Of a DNA stretch of 64,000 nucleotides, positions 28,799 to 40,003 are shown piece after piece. Within the stretch, counting starts at the first letter, position 1. The number at the start of each line of letters is the position of its first letter. The notes beneath the pieces are model-generated. The model saw only the letters and a list, made by a program, of their open reading frames with translations. It had not been told where the DNA came from and did not search any database. The stretch comes from an uncultured Flaviramulus sp. (GTDB lineage: Bacteria; Bacteroidota; Bacteroidia; Flavobacteriales; Flavobacteriaceae). The position numbers and the translations under genes are program-made. The stretch lies in the NCBI GenBank assembly GCA_947495125.1, contig CANLXL010000008.1, forward strand, positions 62,001 through 126,000. The letters are read 5' to 3'.

Positions 28799-30898
28799 TT
28801 AGAAGTCAAAATACCAATTAAATAAATCGGTTCTCAAACCAAAGTTAATCCAGACGGTATTATTTTTAAAGGTTGATGTGGTCGTAGCATCCGGATTAAA
28901 ATTCCTGAAACTGATATCTGTAAACACTTTTAAATTTGATGCCGGATTAATCACATAGCCCGCTTGCAGATTAGCATTAAAGGTTTTGGTTTTAATACCT
29001 TGCCCCACTTCAACACCGGTATCAAAGGGTCTTTCATTATAATCTCGGTAAATATCCCCACCGTAGCTAAAATTATCCGTACCATCATTAATGTCAAATC
29101 CGCGGACTCCAAAAATTAGTTTGGTATTTCCGAACCAACGTTTGTAATGATAACGGCCAATAAGGATGGCTTCACTAAAATTGGCGCCCCACAAGTGCGC
29201 CATAGATTGGTTATTGTGTCCATAGTTTAGAACAATCGTATTATGCGAATAGGTGTATGGACGTACCTTGTTGTATTCCATTTGAAGCATTAAATTATTA
29301 ACTTTAAAAGCGTTGAAATATTTAAGACCCAACTGGAATCCAAATTTGTTTTTCCAACTTTTATCACCTGCTTTTACATCGCCTAGGGAAAATTCATCTA
29401 AAACAAACTGACTATAAATGTTAACATGATCATTCCATTTATATTTTGCCGAAGCTCCAAGAATCGCATTTCCGGCGCCTTGTCCGGTTTCAAATTCTAT
29501 AGCTCTGTAAAATATAATGGGGTTTAAATAATTAACATCAAAACCGCGGTCATTGCTATTGGTCCAAACGACCGATTCGAACAAGCCAATATTTAAGCGC
29601 TTTGAGACATTCCAGCTTAAATAATGATTCGCCATATATTTAGTTAAAAAGGCCTTGTCGTTTACAGCTTCCGGCCTTACATCTTTTAACCACATCCAGG
29701 TGTTGGTGTATTTTATTTTCCAAAACTTGGTGTTTAATTTTAAGAATGGTTGCGGACTTGCAACATCACTTATCAATAATGATCGATATCCGTCACCAAT
29801 AAAATTCTTGCCATGCCCAAATTGAATATTTATAAACTTTGCCGGTGTATATGACAGATAAGCTTCAGCTACCGGATAGTCGTACGAATCACTTTTAAAG
29901 CGTTTGGCGATGCCTCTCCCGGGAATGATTGCTGGATCGGGGCCAAACGCTTTTAGGCTTTCAGCATATTGATTCACATATTGCGCAAAACGTCCCTGAC
30001 TTTCAAAAACAGAAGCATAAAAATTGAATTTTTTACCTAATCCACCTTGAACCATAAATCCACGGGTATTATTATAGGTAGAACTGAAATCAGCATCGGT
30101 GTCTTTTCCAACTTGCAAATCGAAAATAGGATCTATACTAAACCAATAATCCTTTCCTTGAAGCTGTACTAAATGTTCGTACCAAAGTTTTTTTCCCGCC
30201 CAGGATGTTTTGGCCTTGTCTAGTTTTTCTTTTTCAGCTTTAATGTCGTAGTATTTAGAAACCTCATCATACATAAAAGGTTTTGAAGCCGTATGACTAT
30301 TAGTGCCCACAAGATTCATATTTCTATCGAACTTAGAATATTCCTCGTGTATAAATGGAATATTGAGTTGGCTGGAATACCTTTTATTTTCAAAGGCGGT
30401 TAAATCTGAATTAATACTGTCGAACTCCTTTTTTGCAGCTTCTTCAATTTTAGAAATTTTATGCTCTTTGGCTAAATCTTGTGTTTTAATATTTTGATCA
30501 ACCAAAGGAATTTTAACAGCCATAGAATATTGTTTGTAGGTTGGCCTGGCATTATAAGTGGCGGGTTTAATTTTAGGAAAAAGCCCAAATACGCGTTTCG
30601 CTTCATCTTTTAATTCACTGTACATGGCATCCACATAGATGACTCTGAATATCCCTTCTTCATCAACTTCAAAGAGAATAACAACCTCTCCTTTATAGTT
30701 TTCATCTATGGCGTTTTGAGGCACTTTAAAATTATTGTAAATCGTTTTAAAAACACGGCTATCGAAACAGCGCTGCAACGAATCCACAGCAATACCTTCA
30801 CAATTGGGAAAGATAGGAGCTTTTTCGTTAAAAGCACCTTCTTGTGAGTAGGTGGTATATTGAACTAAAAGTAGGCATAGTGCAATGAATCGTTTCAT
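28799..30898 (-). CDS. remB: Gliding motility protein RemB-like
   Basis: 699 aa outer-membrane-type protein; FNEKAPIFPNCEGI...LQRCFDSRVFKTIYNNFKVPQNA plus a long beta-rich region. Confidence 0.75.
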   Translation of the reverse strand: MKRFIALCLLLVQYTTYSQEGAFNEKAPIFPNCEGIAVDSLQRCFDSRVFKTIYNNFKVPQNAIDENYKGEVVILFEVDEEGIFRVIYVDAMYSELKDEAKRVFGLFPKIKPATYNARPTYKQYSMAVKIPLVDQNIKTQDLAKEHKISKIEEAAKKEFDSINSDLTAFENKRYSSQLNIPFIHEEYSKFDRNMNLVGTNSHTASKPFMYDEVSKYYDIKAEKEKLDKAKTSWAGKKLWYEHLVQLQGKDYWFSIDPIFDLQVGKDTDADFSSTYNNTRGFMVQGGLGKKFNFYASVFESQGRFAQYVNQYAESLKAFGPDPAIIPGRGIAKRFKSDSYDYPVAEAYLSYTPAKFINIQFGHGKNFIGDGYRSLLISDVASPQPFLKLNTKFWKIKYTNTWMWLKDVRPEAVNDKAFLTKYMANHYLSWNVSKRLNIGLFESVVWTNSNDRGFDVNYLNPIIFYRAIEFETGQGAGNAILGASAKYKWNDHVNIYSQFVLDEFSLGDVKAGDKSWKNKFGFQLGLKYFNAFKVNNLMLQMEYNKVRPYTYSHNTIVLNYGHNNQSMAHLWGANFSEAILIGRYHYKRWFGNTKLIFGVRGFDINDGTDNFSYGGDIYRDYNERPFDTGVEVGQGIKTKTFNANLQAGYVINPASNLKVFTDISFRNFNPDATTTSTFKNNTVWINFGLRTDLFNWYFDF

Positions 30899-31020
30899 GT
30901 ATGGTTTTTCAGAATTGGTTTAATGTCGAAAGATACTATATTTTTGAGAATGTGGCTTTAGGGATGTTTTCTTTTCATTTGCAATATTTTTAAAGGTGAT
31001 CGTGTTTTAGGACCTTTTAA

Positions 31021-31680
31021 TTAGAATACTTGATATAATAGCGTTACAATAGATCCTTTATTGTGCTCTAAAAAGTAGGATTGCAAAATTTCCTTCTTTA
31101 TGACTTTAAAATTAAAAGGAGCTTCCAAAATATTAACGCCACTGTTTTGTTTTAACCTGATCCCTTGTCCGGAAATAATGTCCTTATTCGGAATAAAATC
31201 ACCTGCAGGGATATGTTCGGTAAGGATCATGTATTTATAGGCTTGTACTTTTTTAATGATGTTTTGTATTTCCGCATTAGATAAATGCTGTAATACCTGT
31301 CTCAGAATAATACAATCTGCCTGAGGTAACTCGTCTTTTGAAATATCCAAACAGTAAAACTCTAAGTGGTCTTCCTGATATCTGTTTTTATTTCTATGTA
31401 TAAGTTCCTCCACGATATCCACGCCAATATATTGTTTAGTGTGTTTGGTAAGATATCTCCCGATATTAAAATCGCCACAGCCCAAATCGCATACCGTTAG
31501 AGGTGTTTTGAAGCTTTTTAAAAAAGAAATGACTGCATTTAAATAAGGGGTTATAATTTCGGGGTTATGCGAACCTGTTCCGGAATAAAAATCAAATCCC
31601 TTTCCTCCCCATAGTTTGTTGTCGTAAATCTGGGTCATTACGGCTTTGGTGGGCCAGGGTTGTTTTGTTTTGTTAGCCAT
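31021..31680 (-). CDS. Class I SAM-dependent methyltransferase
   Basis: LTVCDLGCGDFNIGRYLTKHTKQYIGVDIVEELI motif I/II; LRQVLQHLSNAEIQ. Confidence 0.88.
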   Translation of the reverse strand: MANKTKQPWPTKAVMTQIYDNKLWGGKGFDFYSGTGSHNPEIITPYLNAVISFLKSFKTPLTVCDLGCGDFNIGRYLTKHTKQYIGVDIVEELIHRNKNRYQEDHLEFYCLDISKDELPQADCIILRQVLQHLSNAEIQNIIKKVQAYKYMILTEHIPAGDFIPNKDIISGQGIRLKQNSGVNILEAPFNFKVIKKEILQSYFLEHNKGSIVTLLYQVF

Positions 31681-31790
31681 TGCTTTCTGGTTTTTGAAAT
31701 CTCACCAACGAAGCTCAAAACATAATGTTGAGGTTTGTCGAAACGATAGAAGCATGCCAAGAGGTAAGACGTCATAAAATAGTCCACTGG

Positions 31791-32435
31791 TTAATCTGCT
31801 AATACCTGCGTCGAGCTATATGAGGCTGCATTAGCATTAAAATACAACCAGGTAGCAGCTCCAAGAAATTTGAATCCCTCTTCAAAAATTTGGGTATATT
31901 CGTAGCGCATTGGAATACGTGATTGAATCAGATCGGTAAAAATGGATAATGCCAGAAACAGCCCCGCCAATATAAAACCAAATCCTTCGATTTTAATTAT
32001 TAATTTATAATGACGAATTAAAATTGAAATAGCTAATAGTGCATACACGACATAGCATATTTTTTGATTGATATAACGATCGTGGATCATGAAAAAATCA
32101 TCAATGGCTAAAAGCAATAATAAGGCTCCGGTTAAACGAAGTAGTTCCTTATGGCTTTTACTCAGGGAGAGTTTGTTCTTCGTAATTGTAAAAAAACAAA
32201 TAGAAGCAGAACTGACCCAAAGCCATATTCCTATATTTGATAAAAACCCAATAAAACTTGAAGTGTCATTTTGCTGCGAAGGATCTCTGATAATTTGCAT
32301 AATACCGAAACCTTGAGAACTTAAAGTTGCCAGAGCAATTGCGTAAAATAATCCGGCAGGTAAAACAGCAAGAAGGATGCATCTAAATGCGTTTTTCTTT
32401 GTAAAGATGTTTTTAAGAGTATTTTGGTTTAACAT
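31791..32435 (-). CDS. Multi-pass membrane protein, unknown function
   Basis: Several hydrophobic helices, conserved RLTGALLLLLAIDDFFMIHDRYI. Confidence 0.65.
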   Translation of the reverse strand: MLNQNTLKNIFTKKNAFRCILLAVLPAGLFYAIALATLSSQGFGIMQIIRDPSQQNDTSSFIGFLSNIGIWLWVSSASICFFTITKNKLSLSKSHKELLRLTGALLLLLAIDDFFMIHDRYINQKICYVVYALLAISILIRHYKLIIKIEGFGFILAGLFLALSIFTDLIQSRIPMRYEYTQIFEEGFKFLGAATWLYFNANAASYSSTQVLAD

Positions 32436-32590
32436 AGCAATATGCTGCGAAAGGTAATCAACTTATATATTTTATTCAAATGAAATTATAAGAATTTTTG
32501 GGATGCCAATGCTTTAATTCAAGATGTGATTTTTATAATGAGGTTTTAAGCCAAGCTTTCAATAGAACTCAAAGTATTGTAAGTGTCTGT

Positions 32591-33124
32591 CTAGCGGTTT
32601 TGAAGTTTTGAAAACACGTCCCAAACTACAACACCACAACTCACCGATATATTTAAGGAATGCTTGGTGCCAAATTGTGGGATTTCAATAACGGTATCAC
32701 TGGTATTAACCACATCCTGTGATACTCCTTTTACTTCGTTACCAAAAATCATGGCGTATTTAGTATCGCGTTCAACGGTAAAATCATTAAGCATGGTGGC
32801 ATTTTCGGCTTGTTCTATGGAACAGATTTTTACCTGTTCTGTTTTTAGTTTTTCAATCAGATCCAATGTATTTTTATAATACTCCCAATCCACAGTATCG
32901 GTACTTCCTAATGCCGTTTTATGAATGTCTTTATGTGGTGGAGTCGCTGTGATACCACATAAATAAATTTTTTCAATTAAAAAGGCATCACTGGTCCTAA
33001 AAACGGAGCCTATATTATTAAGACTTCTAATATTATCGAGTACAATAATTAAAGGTGTTTTTTGCTTGTTTTTAAAAGCTTCAACACTTAATCGATTTAA
33101 CTCGCTGTTTTTTAGTTTACGCAT
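32591..33124 (-). CDS. TrmH (SpoU)-family RNA methyltransferase
   Basis: LIIVLDNIRSLNNIGSVFRTSDAF; AMIFGNEVKGVSQDVV; IPQFGTKHSLNISVSCGVVVWD. Confidence 0.95.
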   Translation of the reverse strand: MRKLKNSELNRLSVEAFKNKQKTPLIIVLDNIRSLNNIGSVFRTSDAFLIEKIYLCGITATPPHKDIHKTALGSTDTVDWEYYKNTLDLIEKLKTEQVKICSIEQAENATMLNDFTVERDTKYAMIFGNEVKGVSQDVVNTSDTVIEIPQFGTKHSLNISVSCGVVVWDVFSKLQNR

Positions 33125-33332
33125 TTAAAGTGATTATTTTTTAAAATTTCCGCGAAGACGGGAATCTTTTTGTTAAAATCTATGCATAATTGTAAATAAC
33201 TTCTGTAATATCAATTTCAAAAAAAATCAAAATAATGCTACATTAGCACTCTTACAATTATCGCAAAAATAAGGCTTAAAAATCATTTTATATGGATAGG
33301 TTTCCGTCTGAGCGGAAATAAAAAAGAAAATA

Positions 33333-35942
33333 ATGAAAAAAGCAAAAAAGGAAACACCGTTAATGAAACAATACAATGCTATTAAAGCGAAGTACCCGGA
33401 TGCTTTGCTGTTGTTTCGTGTAGGCGATTTTTATGAGACTTTTGGTGAAGATGCCGTTAAAACTGCCGGGATTTTAGGCATTATCTTAACCAAGCGAGGT
33501 GCCGGTAGCGAGAGTGAAACCGAGTTGGCAGGATTCCCGCATCATTCATTAAACACGTATTTGCCGAAATTAGTAAAGGCCGGCGAGCGTGTTGCGATTT
33601 GCGACCAGCTTGAAGATCCAAAACAAACTAAAAAAATTGTAAAGCGTGGTGTTACGGAATTGGTAACTCCTGGTGTGGCCTTAAATGATGAGGTTTTAGT
33701 ATCAAAATCGAATAACTTCCTATGTTCGGTTTTTTTTGATAAAAAGTATATCGGGGTGTCGTTTTTAGACATTTCTACAGGCGAATTTTTAACCTCTCAA
33801 GGGAATGCTGAGTATATCGATAAATTGCTTCAAAATTTTAATCCGAGTGAAATTCTGGTATCGAAACAAAAGCGAACATTGTTTAACGACACTTTTGGCA
33901 CCGATTTTCACACCTTTTATATGGAAGATTGGGTATATCAAACCGATTATGCCTACGAAACCCTGATCAAACATTTTAATACCAATACTCTTAAAGGCTT
34001 TGGTATCGAAGATTTGTATGAAGGTATTATTGCTTCAGGATCAATTCTACATTATTTAGGCGAAACTCAGCATAATAAATTGCAGCATATCACGTCAATT
34101 TCGAGAATTGCTGAGGATGATTATGTGTGGATGGATAAATTCACCATTAGAAATTTAGAGCTTTATCATTCTACCAATAATAATGCAGTTACCCTTTTAC
34201 ATGTTATCGACAAGACCACTTCGCCTATGGGCGGACGTTTATTAAAACGTTGGTTGGCGCTGCCTTTAAAAAATGTTGATAAAATTAAACAACGCCACGA
34301 AGTCGTTAGTTTTTTGACGGCCGATAATACGGTGCTTCAAAAGATTCAGAATCACATCAAACATATTGGTGATTTAGAACGCTTAATTTCTAAGGTAGCA
34401 ACAGCTAAGGTGAATCCGCGTGAGGTTATTCAGCTTAAAAATTCTTTAGAGGCCATTGTGCCTATAAAAGCGTTGGCTTCAGAATGTGATAATGAGTCTT
34501 TAAAGATCATTGGGGATAAGCTCCAAGGTTGTGATGTTCTTCGTGAAAAAATAAAAGAAACGCTTAATGAAGAAGCTCCTGTAAATATATTGAAAGGACA
34601 TAGTATAGCTTCCGGATTTTCTACAGAATTAGATGAATTAAGAGGTTTATCGAAATCCGGGAAAGATTACCTGGATAAGATGCTGGAGCGTGAAAGCGAA
34701 CGTACCGGAATCACCTCATTAAAAATAGCATCGAATAACGTATTTGGCTATTATATTGAAGTGAGAAACACGCATAAAGATAAAGTCCCTGAAGAATGGA
34801 TACGCAAGCAAACGCTGGTTAATGCAGAACGTTACATTACTGAAGAACTCAAGGAGTATGAAGCCAAAATATTAGGTGCGGAAGACAGAATTCAAGCTAT
34901 AGAACAGCAATTGTTTTTAGAGTTGGTAGGTTGGCTTAATCAATATATAAAGCCTGTACAGCAGAATGCTTATTTAGTGGGGCAGTTGGATTGTTTGTGT
35001 GGATTTGCGCAATTGGCAAAAGATAACAACTATATCTATCCGATCATTGATGATTCGTTCGATTTAGAGATCAAAGATGGACGCCACCCCGTTATTGAAA
35101 AGCAACTTCCTATTGGTGAAAGTTATATTGCGAATAATGTGTATTTAGATCGGGCTACACAGCAAATCATTATGATTACCGGTCCGAATATGTCTGGTAA
35201 ATCGGCTATTTTACGTCAGACTGCACTTATCGTACTACTCGCTCAGATTGGAAGTTTTGTGCCTGCTCAGGAAGCACGAATTGGATTAGTGGATAAGATA
35301 TTTACGAGGGTGGGTGCCAGTGATAATATCTCCATGGGCGAATCGACATTTATGGTAGAAATGAATGAAACGGCTTCCATTTTAAATAATATCTCCGATA
35401 GAAGTTTGGTATTACTTGATGAGATCGGAAGGGGAACAAGTACCTACGATGGTATTTCTATTGCCTGGGCCATTAGCGAATATTTACATGAGCACCCTGC
35501 AAAACCAAAAACCTTATTTGCAACCCATTATCATGAGTTAAATGAAATGACGGAAACCTTCGAGCGCATTAAAAACTTTAATGTTTCCGTTAAAGAATTA
35601 AAGGATAATGTGTTGTTTTTGCGAAAATTGGTTGAAGGCGGAAGCGAACATAGTTTTGGAATTCATGTGGCAAAAATGGCGGGGATGCCTCAGCAGGTTT
35701 TACATCGCGCCAACAAGATTTTAAAAAAACTGGAGAAGTCGCATTCGAGTGAAGAACTAACCGATAAGGTGAAATCCATAAATGATGACCTACAATTAAG
35801 TTTTTTCAATCTGGATGATCCCTTGCTAGAGAATATTAAAGACGAGATCCTACATATTGATATTGATACACTTACTCCGGTTGAAGCACTTATGAAATTA
35901 AACGAAATTAAGCGTATGTTGGTTAAGAAAAAACGCGCTTAA
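33333..35942 (+). CDS. mutS: DNA mismatch repair protein MutS
   Basis: [68 protein letters not shown]. Confidence 0.98.
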   Translation: MKKAKKETPLMKQYNAIKAKYPDALLLFRVGDFYETFGEDAVKTAGILGIILTKRGAGSESETELAGFPHHSLNTYLPKLVKAGERVAICDQLEDPKQTKKIVKRGVTELVTPGVALNDEVLVSKSNNFLCSVFFDKKYIGVSFLDISTGEFLTSQGNAEYIDKLLQNFNPSEILVSKQKRTLFNDTFGTDFHTFYMEDWVYQTDYAYETLIKHFNTNTLKGFGIEDLYEGIIASGSILHYLGETQHNKLQHITSISRIAEDDYVWMDKFTIRNLELYHSTNNNAVTLLHVIDKTTSPMGGRLLKRWLALPLKNVDKIKQRHEVVSFLTADNTVLQKIQNHIKHIGDLERLISKVATAKVNPREVIQLKNSLEAIVPIKALASECDNESLKIIGDKLQGCDVLREKIKETLNEEAPVNILKGHSIASGFSTELDELRGLSKSGKDYLDKMLERESERTGITSLKIASNNVFGYYIEVRNTHKDKVPEEWIRKQTLVNAERYITEELKEYEAKILGAEDRIQAIEQQLFLELVGWLNQYIKPVQQNAYLVGQLDCLCGFAQLAKDNNYIYPIIDDSFDLEIKDGRHPVIEKQLPIGESYIANNVYLDRATQQIIMITGPNMSGKSAILRQTALIVLLAQIGSFVPAQEARIGLVDKIFTRVGASDNISMGESTFMVEMNETASILNNISDRSLVLLDEIGRGTSTYDGISIAWAISEYLHEHPAKPKTLFATHYHELNEMTETFERIKNFNVSVKELKDNVLFLRKLVEGGSEHSFGIHVAKMAGMPQQVLHRANKILKKLEKSHSSEELTDKVKSINDDLQLSFFNLDDPLLENIKDEILHIDIDTLTPVEALMKLNEIKRMLVKKKRA

Positions 35943-35957
35943 ATAACTGTCATACTT

Positions 35958-38285
35958 ATGAAAAGGGTTTCATTTCTGCTCGTGTTTTTAACTGCATGTT
36001 ATGCTAATGCACAAGATTTTGAGGCGACAGTTATTAAGCCCTTGTCTGAAAACCAGTTGTTTTTTGAAAAAGTATTTGTTCATACCAATAAGATGACCTA
36101 TTGGCTGGATGATACCATCTGGTTTAAAGCTTATGTGGTATCCAACGAAAATCTACCCTCAAGCAATACGACTTTACTTTATGTAAATCTGTTGGATAGT
36201 GAAGGGTATGTATTGGAAAGTAGGAACGTTTTAATAAACCAAGGTGTTGGGATTGGACAATTTGAACTTAAAGGGAATCTGAAATCAGGGACCTATTTCT
36301 TGCAATCGTATACCAACTACATGCGTAATTTTGGAGATCATAATTATTATTCTCAAAAAATCACGATTTTAAATGAGCCGATAAGTACCAAAGGTTCAAC
36401 GAACTTAAAGCCCGTTTACGACATTCAGATTTTACCTGAAGGCGGTTATTTGCTCGATGATGCTGAAAATGTTGTGGGGATCAAATCATTGATAAATAAT
36501 CAAGGCGTCGCGTTTTCAGGACAAATTTTAGACAGTCAGAACAGGAAAGTAGCCGCTTTTAATAGTATGCATTTGGGAATGACCAAGTGTAAATTTTACA
36601 ATAAACCCGCTGAAAGCTATACTGCAAAGATTGTGATCAACGATACTATTATTAAAAAAAAGCTTCCTGTGGCCAGGAAAACGGGAATTGCGTTACAGGT
36701 ACTTTCTGATCTTAGAGATACTTTACAGATTGATTTGCGGATAAATAAAAACTCTGTTGATGAGAATAATAGAACGTATACCATTTTATTTCACCAGAAA
36801 CATAAATTGATCGATTATGCTAAAGTGATTTTAAATGATACTTCTAAAATGTCCTTAGCCATTAGTAAGCTCGAATTTCCCAATGGTGTTAATACATTGA
36901 CTATTTTTAATGACCGGAATCAGCCTATTTTAGAACGTAAATTCTTTATAGATAGAAGTGATATGTCGGCTGATATGACTTTAACAAAAGAAGGAGTATT
37001 AAATGATTCCATAAATTATAAACTTCGTGTTGAGACACATTCTTCGAGTAAGAAACCTTCATCCCATTTAAGTGTTTCGGTTTTATCAATTCATAAAGAC
37101 TTTAGTTTAAGAAGACCGGTTAATATAAAAAGTGCCTTCCTGCTGTCTCCTTATTTAAAAGGGCATATTGAAAATCCCGGGTATTATTTTAATGAGAAAT
37201 TTAAAAACAGATTAAAATACCTTGATTTGTTGCTTTTAAATCAAGGTTGGGTTAAATATAGTAATGAAGAAATGATTGCTGAGTTGAATCCAAAATATAG
37301 CCATGATTTCGAATTAGGCTTTAGTTTAAAAGGTACAACCTCACCGTTATACACCAATCATTTGGCCTTGATGACTGATAAGGATGAAATTATCGATAAA
37401 ATTAATTTGGACGGTAATTCACAGTTTAGTTTTGATAAACTCTTAGTTTACAAAGGGGATAAGGTAAAATTGTCTTTTGTAACGATGGAAAATGAAGCCA
37501 TTAAACCTCGCTCCATAAACATAGATAGCATGAATTATTCGCATTTACCTTTTAAAGCTAATCGGAGTACCAGAAGTATCTTTAAAAGTGAAACAGATGT
37601 TGATCTTGATCTATGGAAGGATTTCTACAGTAGTGATGCCACACTGCTTGAAACTGTTAACGTGATGGGTAAAAAGCGTAGTGAAGCCTATATGAAACGA
37701 AGAAGACTTATAAATAAGTATAGAAAGATAACCTTCGATATTGGGAAGTACATGGTACTTGATATTCCTCAGATTGATATAGATAAAAGGAAAGATCTCA
37801 TGCAGTATTTGCTACATCGGGAAGGGGTGATATTAAAACATTTGAATGGCGAGTGGTTTATGCAAGTTGGTTACATGAAGGAAGCGGTCTTGTATATTGA
37901 TGGTGAGCGGGTTTTTTCCGAAGAATTGTCAGGGCTCTCGCTATCCCTTGAAGATATAGAGAATATCATGATGCAGCCCTATAAAGGCAATAAAATTTTT
38001 CAGGTATTTACAACGGATAATTACAAAAAAGGTATTGTGGAATTGTTTCAAGGGTTTATCATTTTAAATGGATACGATAAAAGTAAACATTATTATACGC
38101 CATTAATTGATAATGGTGTATTACCGATAAAGGAAGTGGACTGGAAGCCTATGTTAGAAACTAATAAAGAGGGTTTAACTTTTTTTAAAATTAAGAAGAA
38201 TAAAGATGAAAAGAACCTTATGTTTATAATAGAAGGAGTTTCTATAGACGGCCATTTAATTAGTGATAGTGTAGGTGTCGATTGA
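35958..38285 (+). CDS. Exported protein with MG2/Ig-like domains, unknown function
   Basis: Signal peptide; VFVHTNKMTYWLDDTIWFKAYVV...; IQILPEGGYLLDDAENVVGIK typical of Bacteroidota MG2-like exported proteins. Confidence 0.7.
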   Translation: MKRVSFLLVFLTACYANAQDFEATVIKPLSENQLFFEKVFVHTNKMTYWLDDTIWFKAYVVSNENLPSSNTTLLYVNLLDSEGYVLESRNVLINQGVGIGQFELKGNLKSGTYFLQSYTNYMRNFGDHNYYSQKITILNEPISTKGSTNLKPVYDIQILPEGGYLLDDAENVVGIKSLINNQGVAFSGQILDSQNRKVAAFNSMHLGMTKCKFYNKPAESYTAKIVINDTIIKKKLPVARKTGIALQVLSDLRDTLQIDLRINKNSVDENNRTYTILFHQKHKLIDYAKVILNDTSKMSLAISKLEFPNGVNTLTIFNDRNQPILERKFFIDRSDMSADMTLTKEGVLNDSINYKLRVETHSSSKKPSSHLSVSVLSIHKDFSLRRPVNIKSAFLLSPYLKGHIENPGYYFNEKFKNRLKYLDLLLLNQGWVKYSNEEMIAELNPKYSHDFELGFSLKGTTSPLYTNHLALMTDKDEIIDKINLDGNSQFSFDKLLVYKGDKVKLSFVTMENEAIKPRSINIDSMNYSHLPFKANRSTRSIFKSETDVDLDLWKDFYSSDATLLETVNVMGKKRSEAYMKRRRLINKYRKITFDIGKYMVLDIPQIDIDKRKDLMQYLLHREGVILKHLNGEWFMQVGYMKEAVLYIDGERVFSEELSGLSLSLEDIENIMMQPYKGNKIFQVFTTDNYKKGIVELFQGFIILNGYDKSKHYYTPLIDNGVLPIKEVDWKPMLETNKEGLTFFKIKKNKDEKNLMFIIEGVSIDGHLISDSVGVD

Positions 38286-38333
38286 AGGCTCATTATCAAT
38301 TGGAAAATAATTATATTATTTTTCTAAAAAGGT

Positions 38334-38364
38334 TTTGCTATTATTATAAATGTGTTAAATTTGC
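38334..38364 (+). promoter_or_regulatory. Promoter for the tRNA-Gly/tRNA-Leu unit
   Basis: Exact TTTG (38334-38337) - N19 - TAAATTTG (38357-38364). Confidence 0.75.
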
Positions 38365-38419
38365 ATCCGCAATAGCGATATTGCCACCTGCTTGTGGCGG
38401 GTAAGTTCATTAAAAGACT

Positions 38420-38491
38420 GCGAAAGTAGCTCAGGGGTAGAGCATCACCTTGCCAAGGTGGGGGTCGCGGGTTCAAATCCCGTCTTTCGCT
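38420..38491 (+). tRNA. tRNA-Gly (GCC)
   Basis: GCGAAAG/CTTTCGC acceptor stem, anticodon loop TTGCCAA, T-loop GGGTTCAAATCCC. Confidence 0.97.
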
Positions 38492-38567
38492 CTGAAACTT
38501 TCTTAAAATATACCAATTTTGGTTACAGCGTGTAATCAAATGATCTGAAGTGTTGACACTCAGATAT

Positions 38568-38651
38568 GCTGAAGTGGTGGAATTGGTAGACACGTTGGAC
38601 TTAAAATCCAATGTCCATTAGGACGTACGGGTTCAAGTCCCGTCTTCAGTA
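38568..38651 (+). tRNA. tRNA-Leu (TAA)
   Basis: GCTGAAGTGGTGGAATTGGTAGACACGTTGGACTTAAAATCCAATGTCC...GGGTTCAAGTCCCGTCTTCAGTA; anticodon TAA and long variable arm. Confidence 0.97.
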
Positions 38652-38656
38652 CAGAT

Positions 38657-38687
38657 AAAAAGCCGGAACAATTGTTCCGGCTTTTTT
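38657..38687 (+). terminator. Intrinsic terminator after tRNA-Leu
   Basis: AAAAAGCCGGAACAATTGTTCCGGCTTTTTT; perfect 22-bp hairpin AGCCGGAACAATTGTTCCGGCT plus T tract. Confidence 0.85.
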
Positions 38688-38900
38688 GTTTTCAAAAAAA
38701 ACAAAGAGAGGCTTTGGTCGTCCTGAAAATAAAGAGATTGTTCATAGTGTGGTGTTTTCTGGATGCTAAAGAGTGGCTAACCGTGGGTAATCCCTGTCTT
38801 CAGTATATATTTTCAGCAATCTGTTTCCAAATTCGTATTTTGTTCTTGTTAATCAATCACCCAAAGTCATAAAGTTTAACAATTTTATGAGCATGTTAAT

Positions 38901-38931
38901 TTTCCTATAACTTGTTTTATTGCTATATTTG
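38901..38931 (+). promoter_or_regulatory. Promoter for the + strand fibre-like gene operon
   Basis: TTTC (38901-38904) - N19 - TATATTTG (38924-38931), one mismatch to TTTG-N19-TAnnTTTG. Confidence 0.55.
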
Positions 38932-39026
38932 TTTTCTTACAAATTCATGTGAATAAAGCCTCAAATAGTTATAGTGTTATTCGTTTAATTTTTGTGGTTT
39001 TAGAGTTTAAAATTAAACCATAAATA

Positions 39027-39995
39027 ATGATGAAAAAACAATTCTTTATCCCTTCCCTTTTCTTTTTTTTAAGCTTATTCTTAAACGCTCAGACGAATAC
39101 GTTTCCAACTAATGGTAATGTTGGTATTGGTACAACTTCCCCTTCTTCTTTTGGTTCAAATCAACCAACACTGGATTTACGAGGCAGTAGTATTTATAGA
39201 ACAGGTTCAATAATGGCGTTTTCTTCTGATCTTTCAAAAGGTTGGTCAATCGGAAGAGCTGATGATAGTTCCCTTCCCGATGGTTTAGTTATTAGTACTT
39301 CCGATGTTGCTCCAATAAACTTCCGAACAGGAACTAATACGAGGTTAACTATCCATGAGTCCGGTAACGTTGGAATTGGAACAGTCAACCCTAATGATAA
39401 ATTGCACGTAAATGGCAATACGACTTTAAATATATATCATGGAACTACGCAGGGTCATTTAAATTTTAGACAAGGGCAACCAGTAACAGATGTAGCCATA
39501 GTAACCGCCCAACATGGACTCGCTACATATAATGGTCTTAGAATTAATGGAACAAATGGCGTATCTATTGGTACAAATAATGGAGTAGAAAGACTAAGGG
39601 TTACTAGTTCAGGCAACGTAGGCATCGGCACCACAGACACCAAAGGCTTTAAACTAGGCGTTAATGGTAAAATAGCGGCCACCGAAGTCAAAGTAGCCAC
39701 CTATGCCAATTGGGCAGATTTTGTTTTTAAAAGTGATTACGATTTACCAACACTTAAAGAGGTTGAGCAACACATTAAAGAGAATGGGCATTTAAAGGAC
39801 ATCCCCAATGCAGATGAAGTAAAAAAAGAGGGTTTCTTTTTGGCCGAAATGAATGCTAAGCTGTTACAAAAGATTGAAGAGTTGACTTTGTATACTATTG
39901 CGCAGCAAAAAGAACTTCAAAACCAAGAAGCGATCAATAAGAATTTAGAAGAACGATTACAAAAATTAGAAGCCTTATTAACTTCTAAAAACTAG
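39027..39995 (+). CDS. Modular fibre-like surface protein (GIGT repeats plus conserved C-terminal coiled-coil module)
   Basis: NVGIGTTSP, NVGIGTVNPNDKLHVNG; C-term WADFVFKSDYDLPTLKEVEQHIKENGHLKDIP...LLQKIEELTLYTIAQQKE. Confidence 0.8.
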   Translation: MMKKQFFIPSLFFFLSLFLNAQTNTFPTNGNVGIGTTSPSSFGSNQPTLDLRGSSIYRTGSIMAFSSDLSKGWSIGRADDSSLPDGLVISTSDVAPINFRTGTNTRLTIHESGNVGIGTVNPNDKLHVNGNTTLNIYHGTTQGHLNFRQGQPVTDVAIVTAQHGLATYNGLRINGTNGVSIGTNNGVERLRVTSSGNVGIGTTDTKGFKLGVNGKIAATEVKVATYANWADFVFKSDYDLPTLKEVEQHIKENGHLKDIPNADEVKKEGFFLAEMNAKLLQKIEELTLYTIAQQKELQNQEAINKNLEERLQKLEALLTSKN

Positions 39996-40003
39996 CATAT
40001 ATT

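Noticed and set aside
38324-38611. 95-aa minus-strand ORF containing SERRDLNPRPPPWQGDALPLSYF
   Set aside because: It is the antisense translation of tRNA-Gly, a common false protein call.
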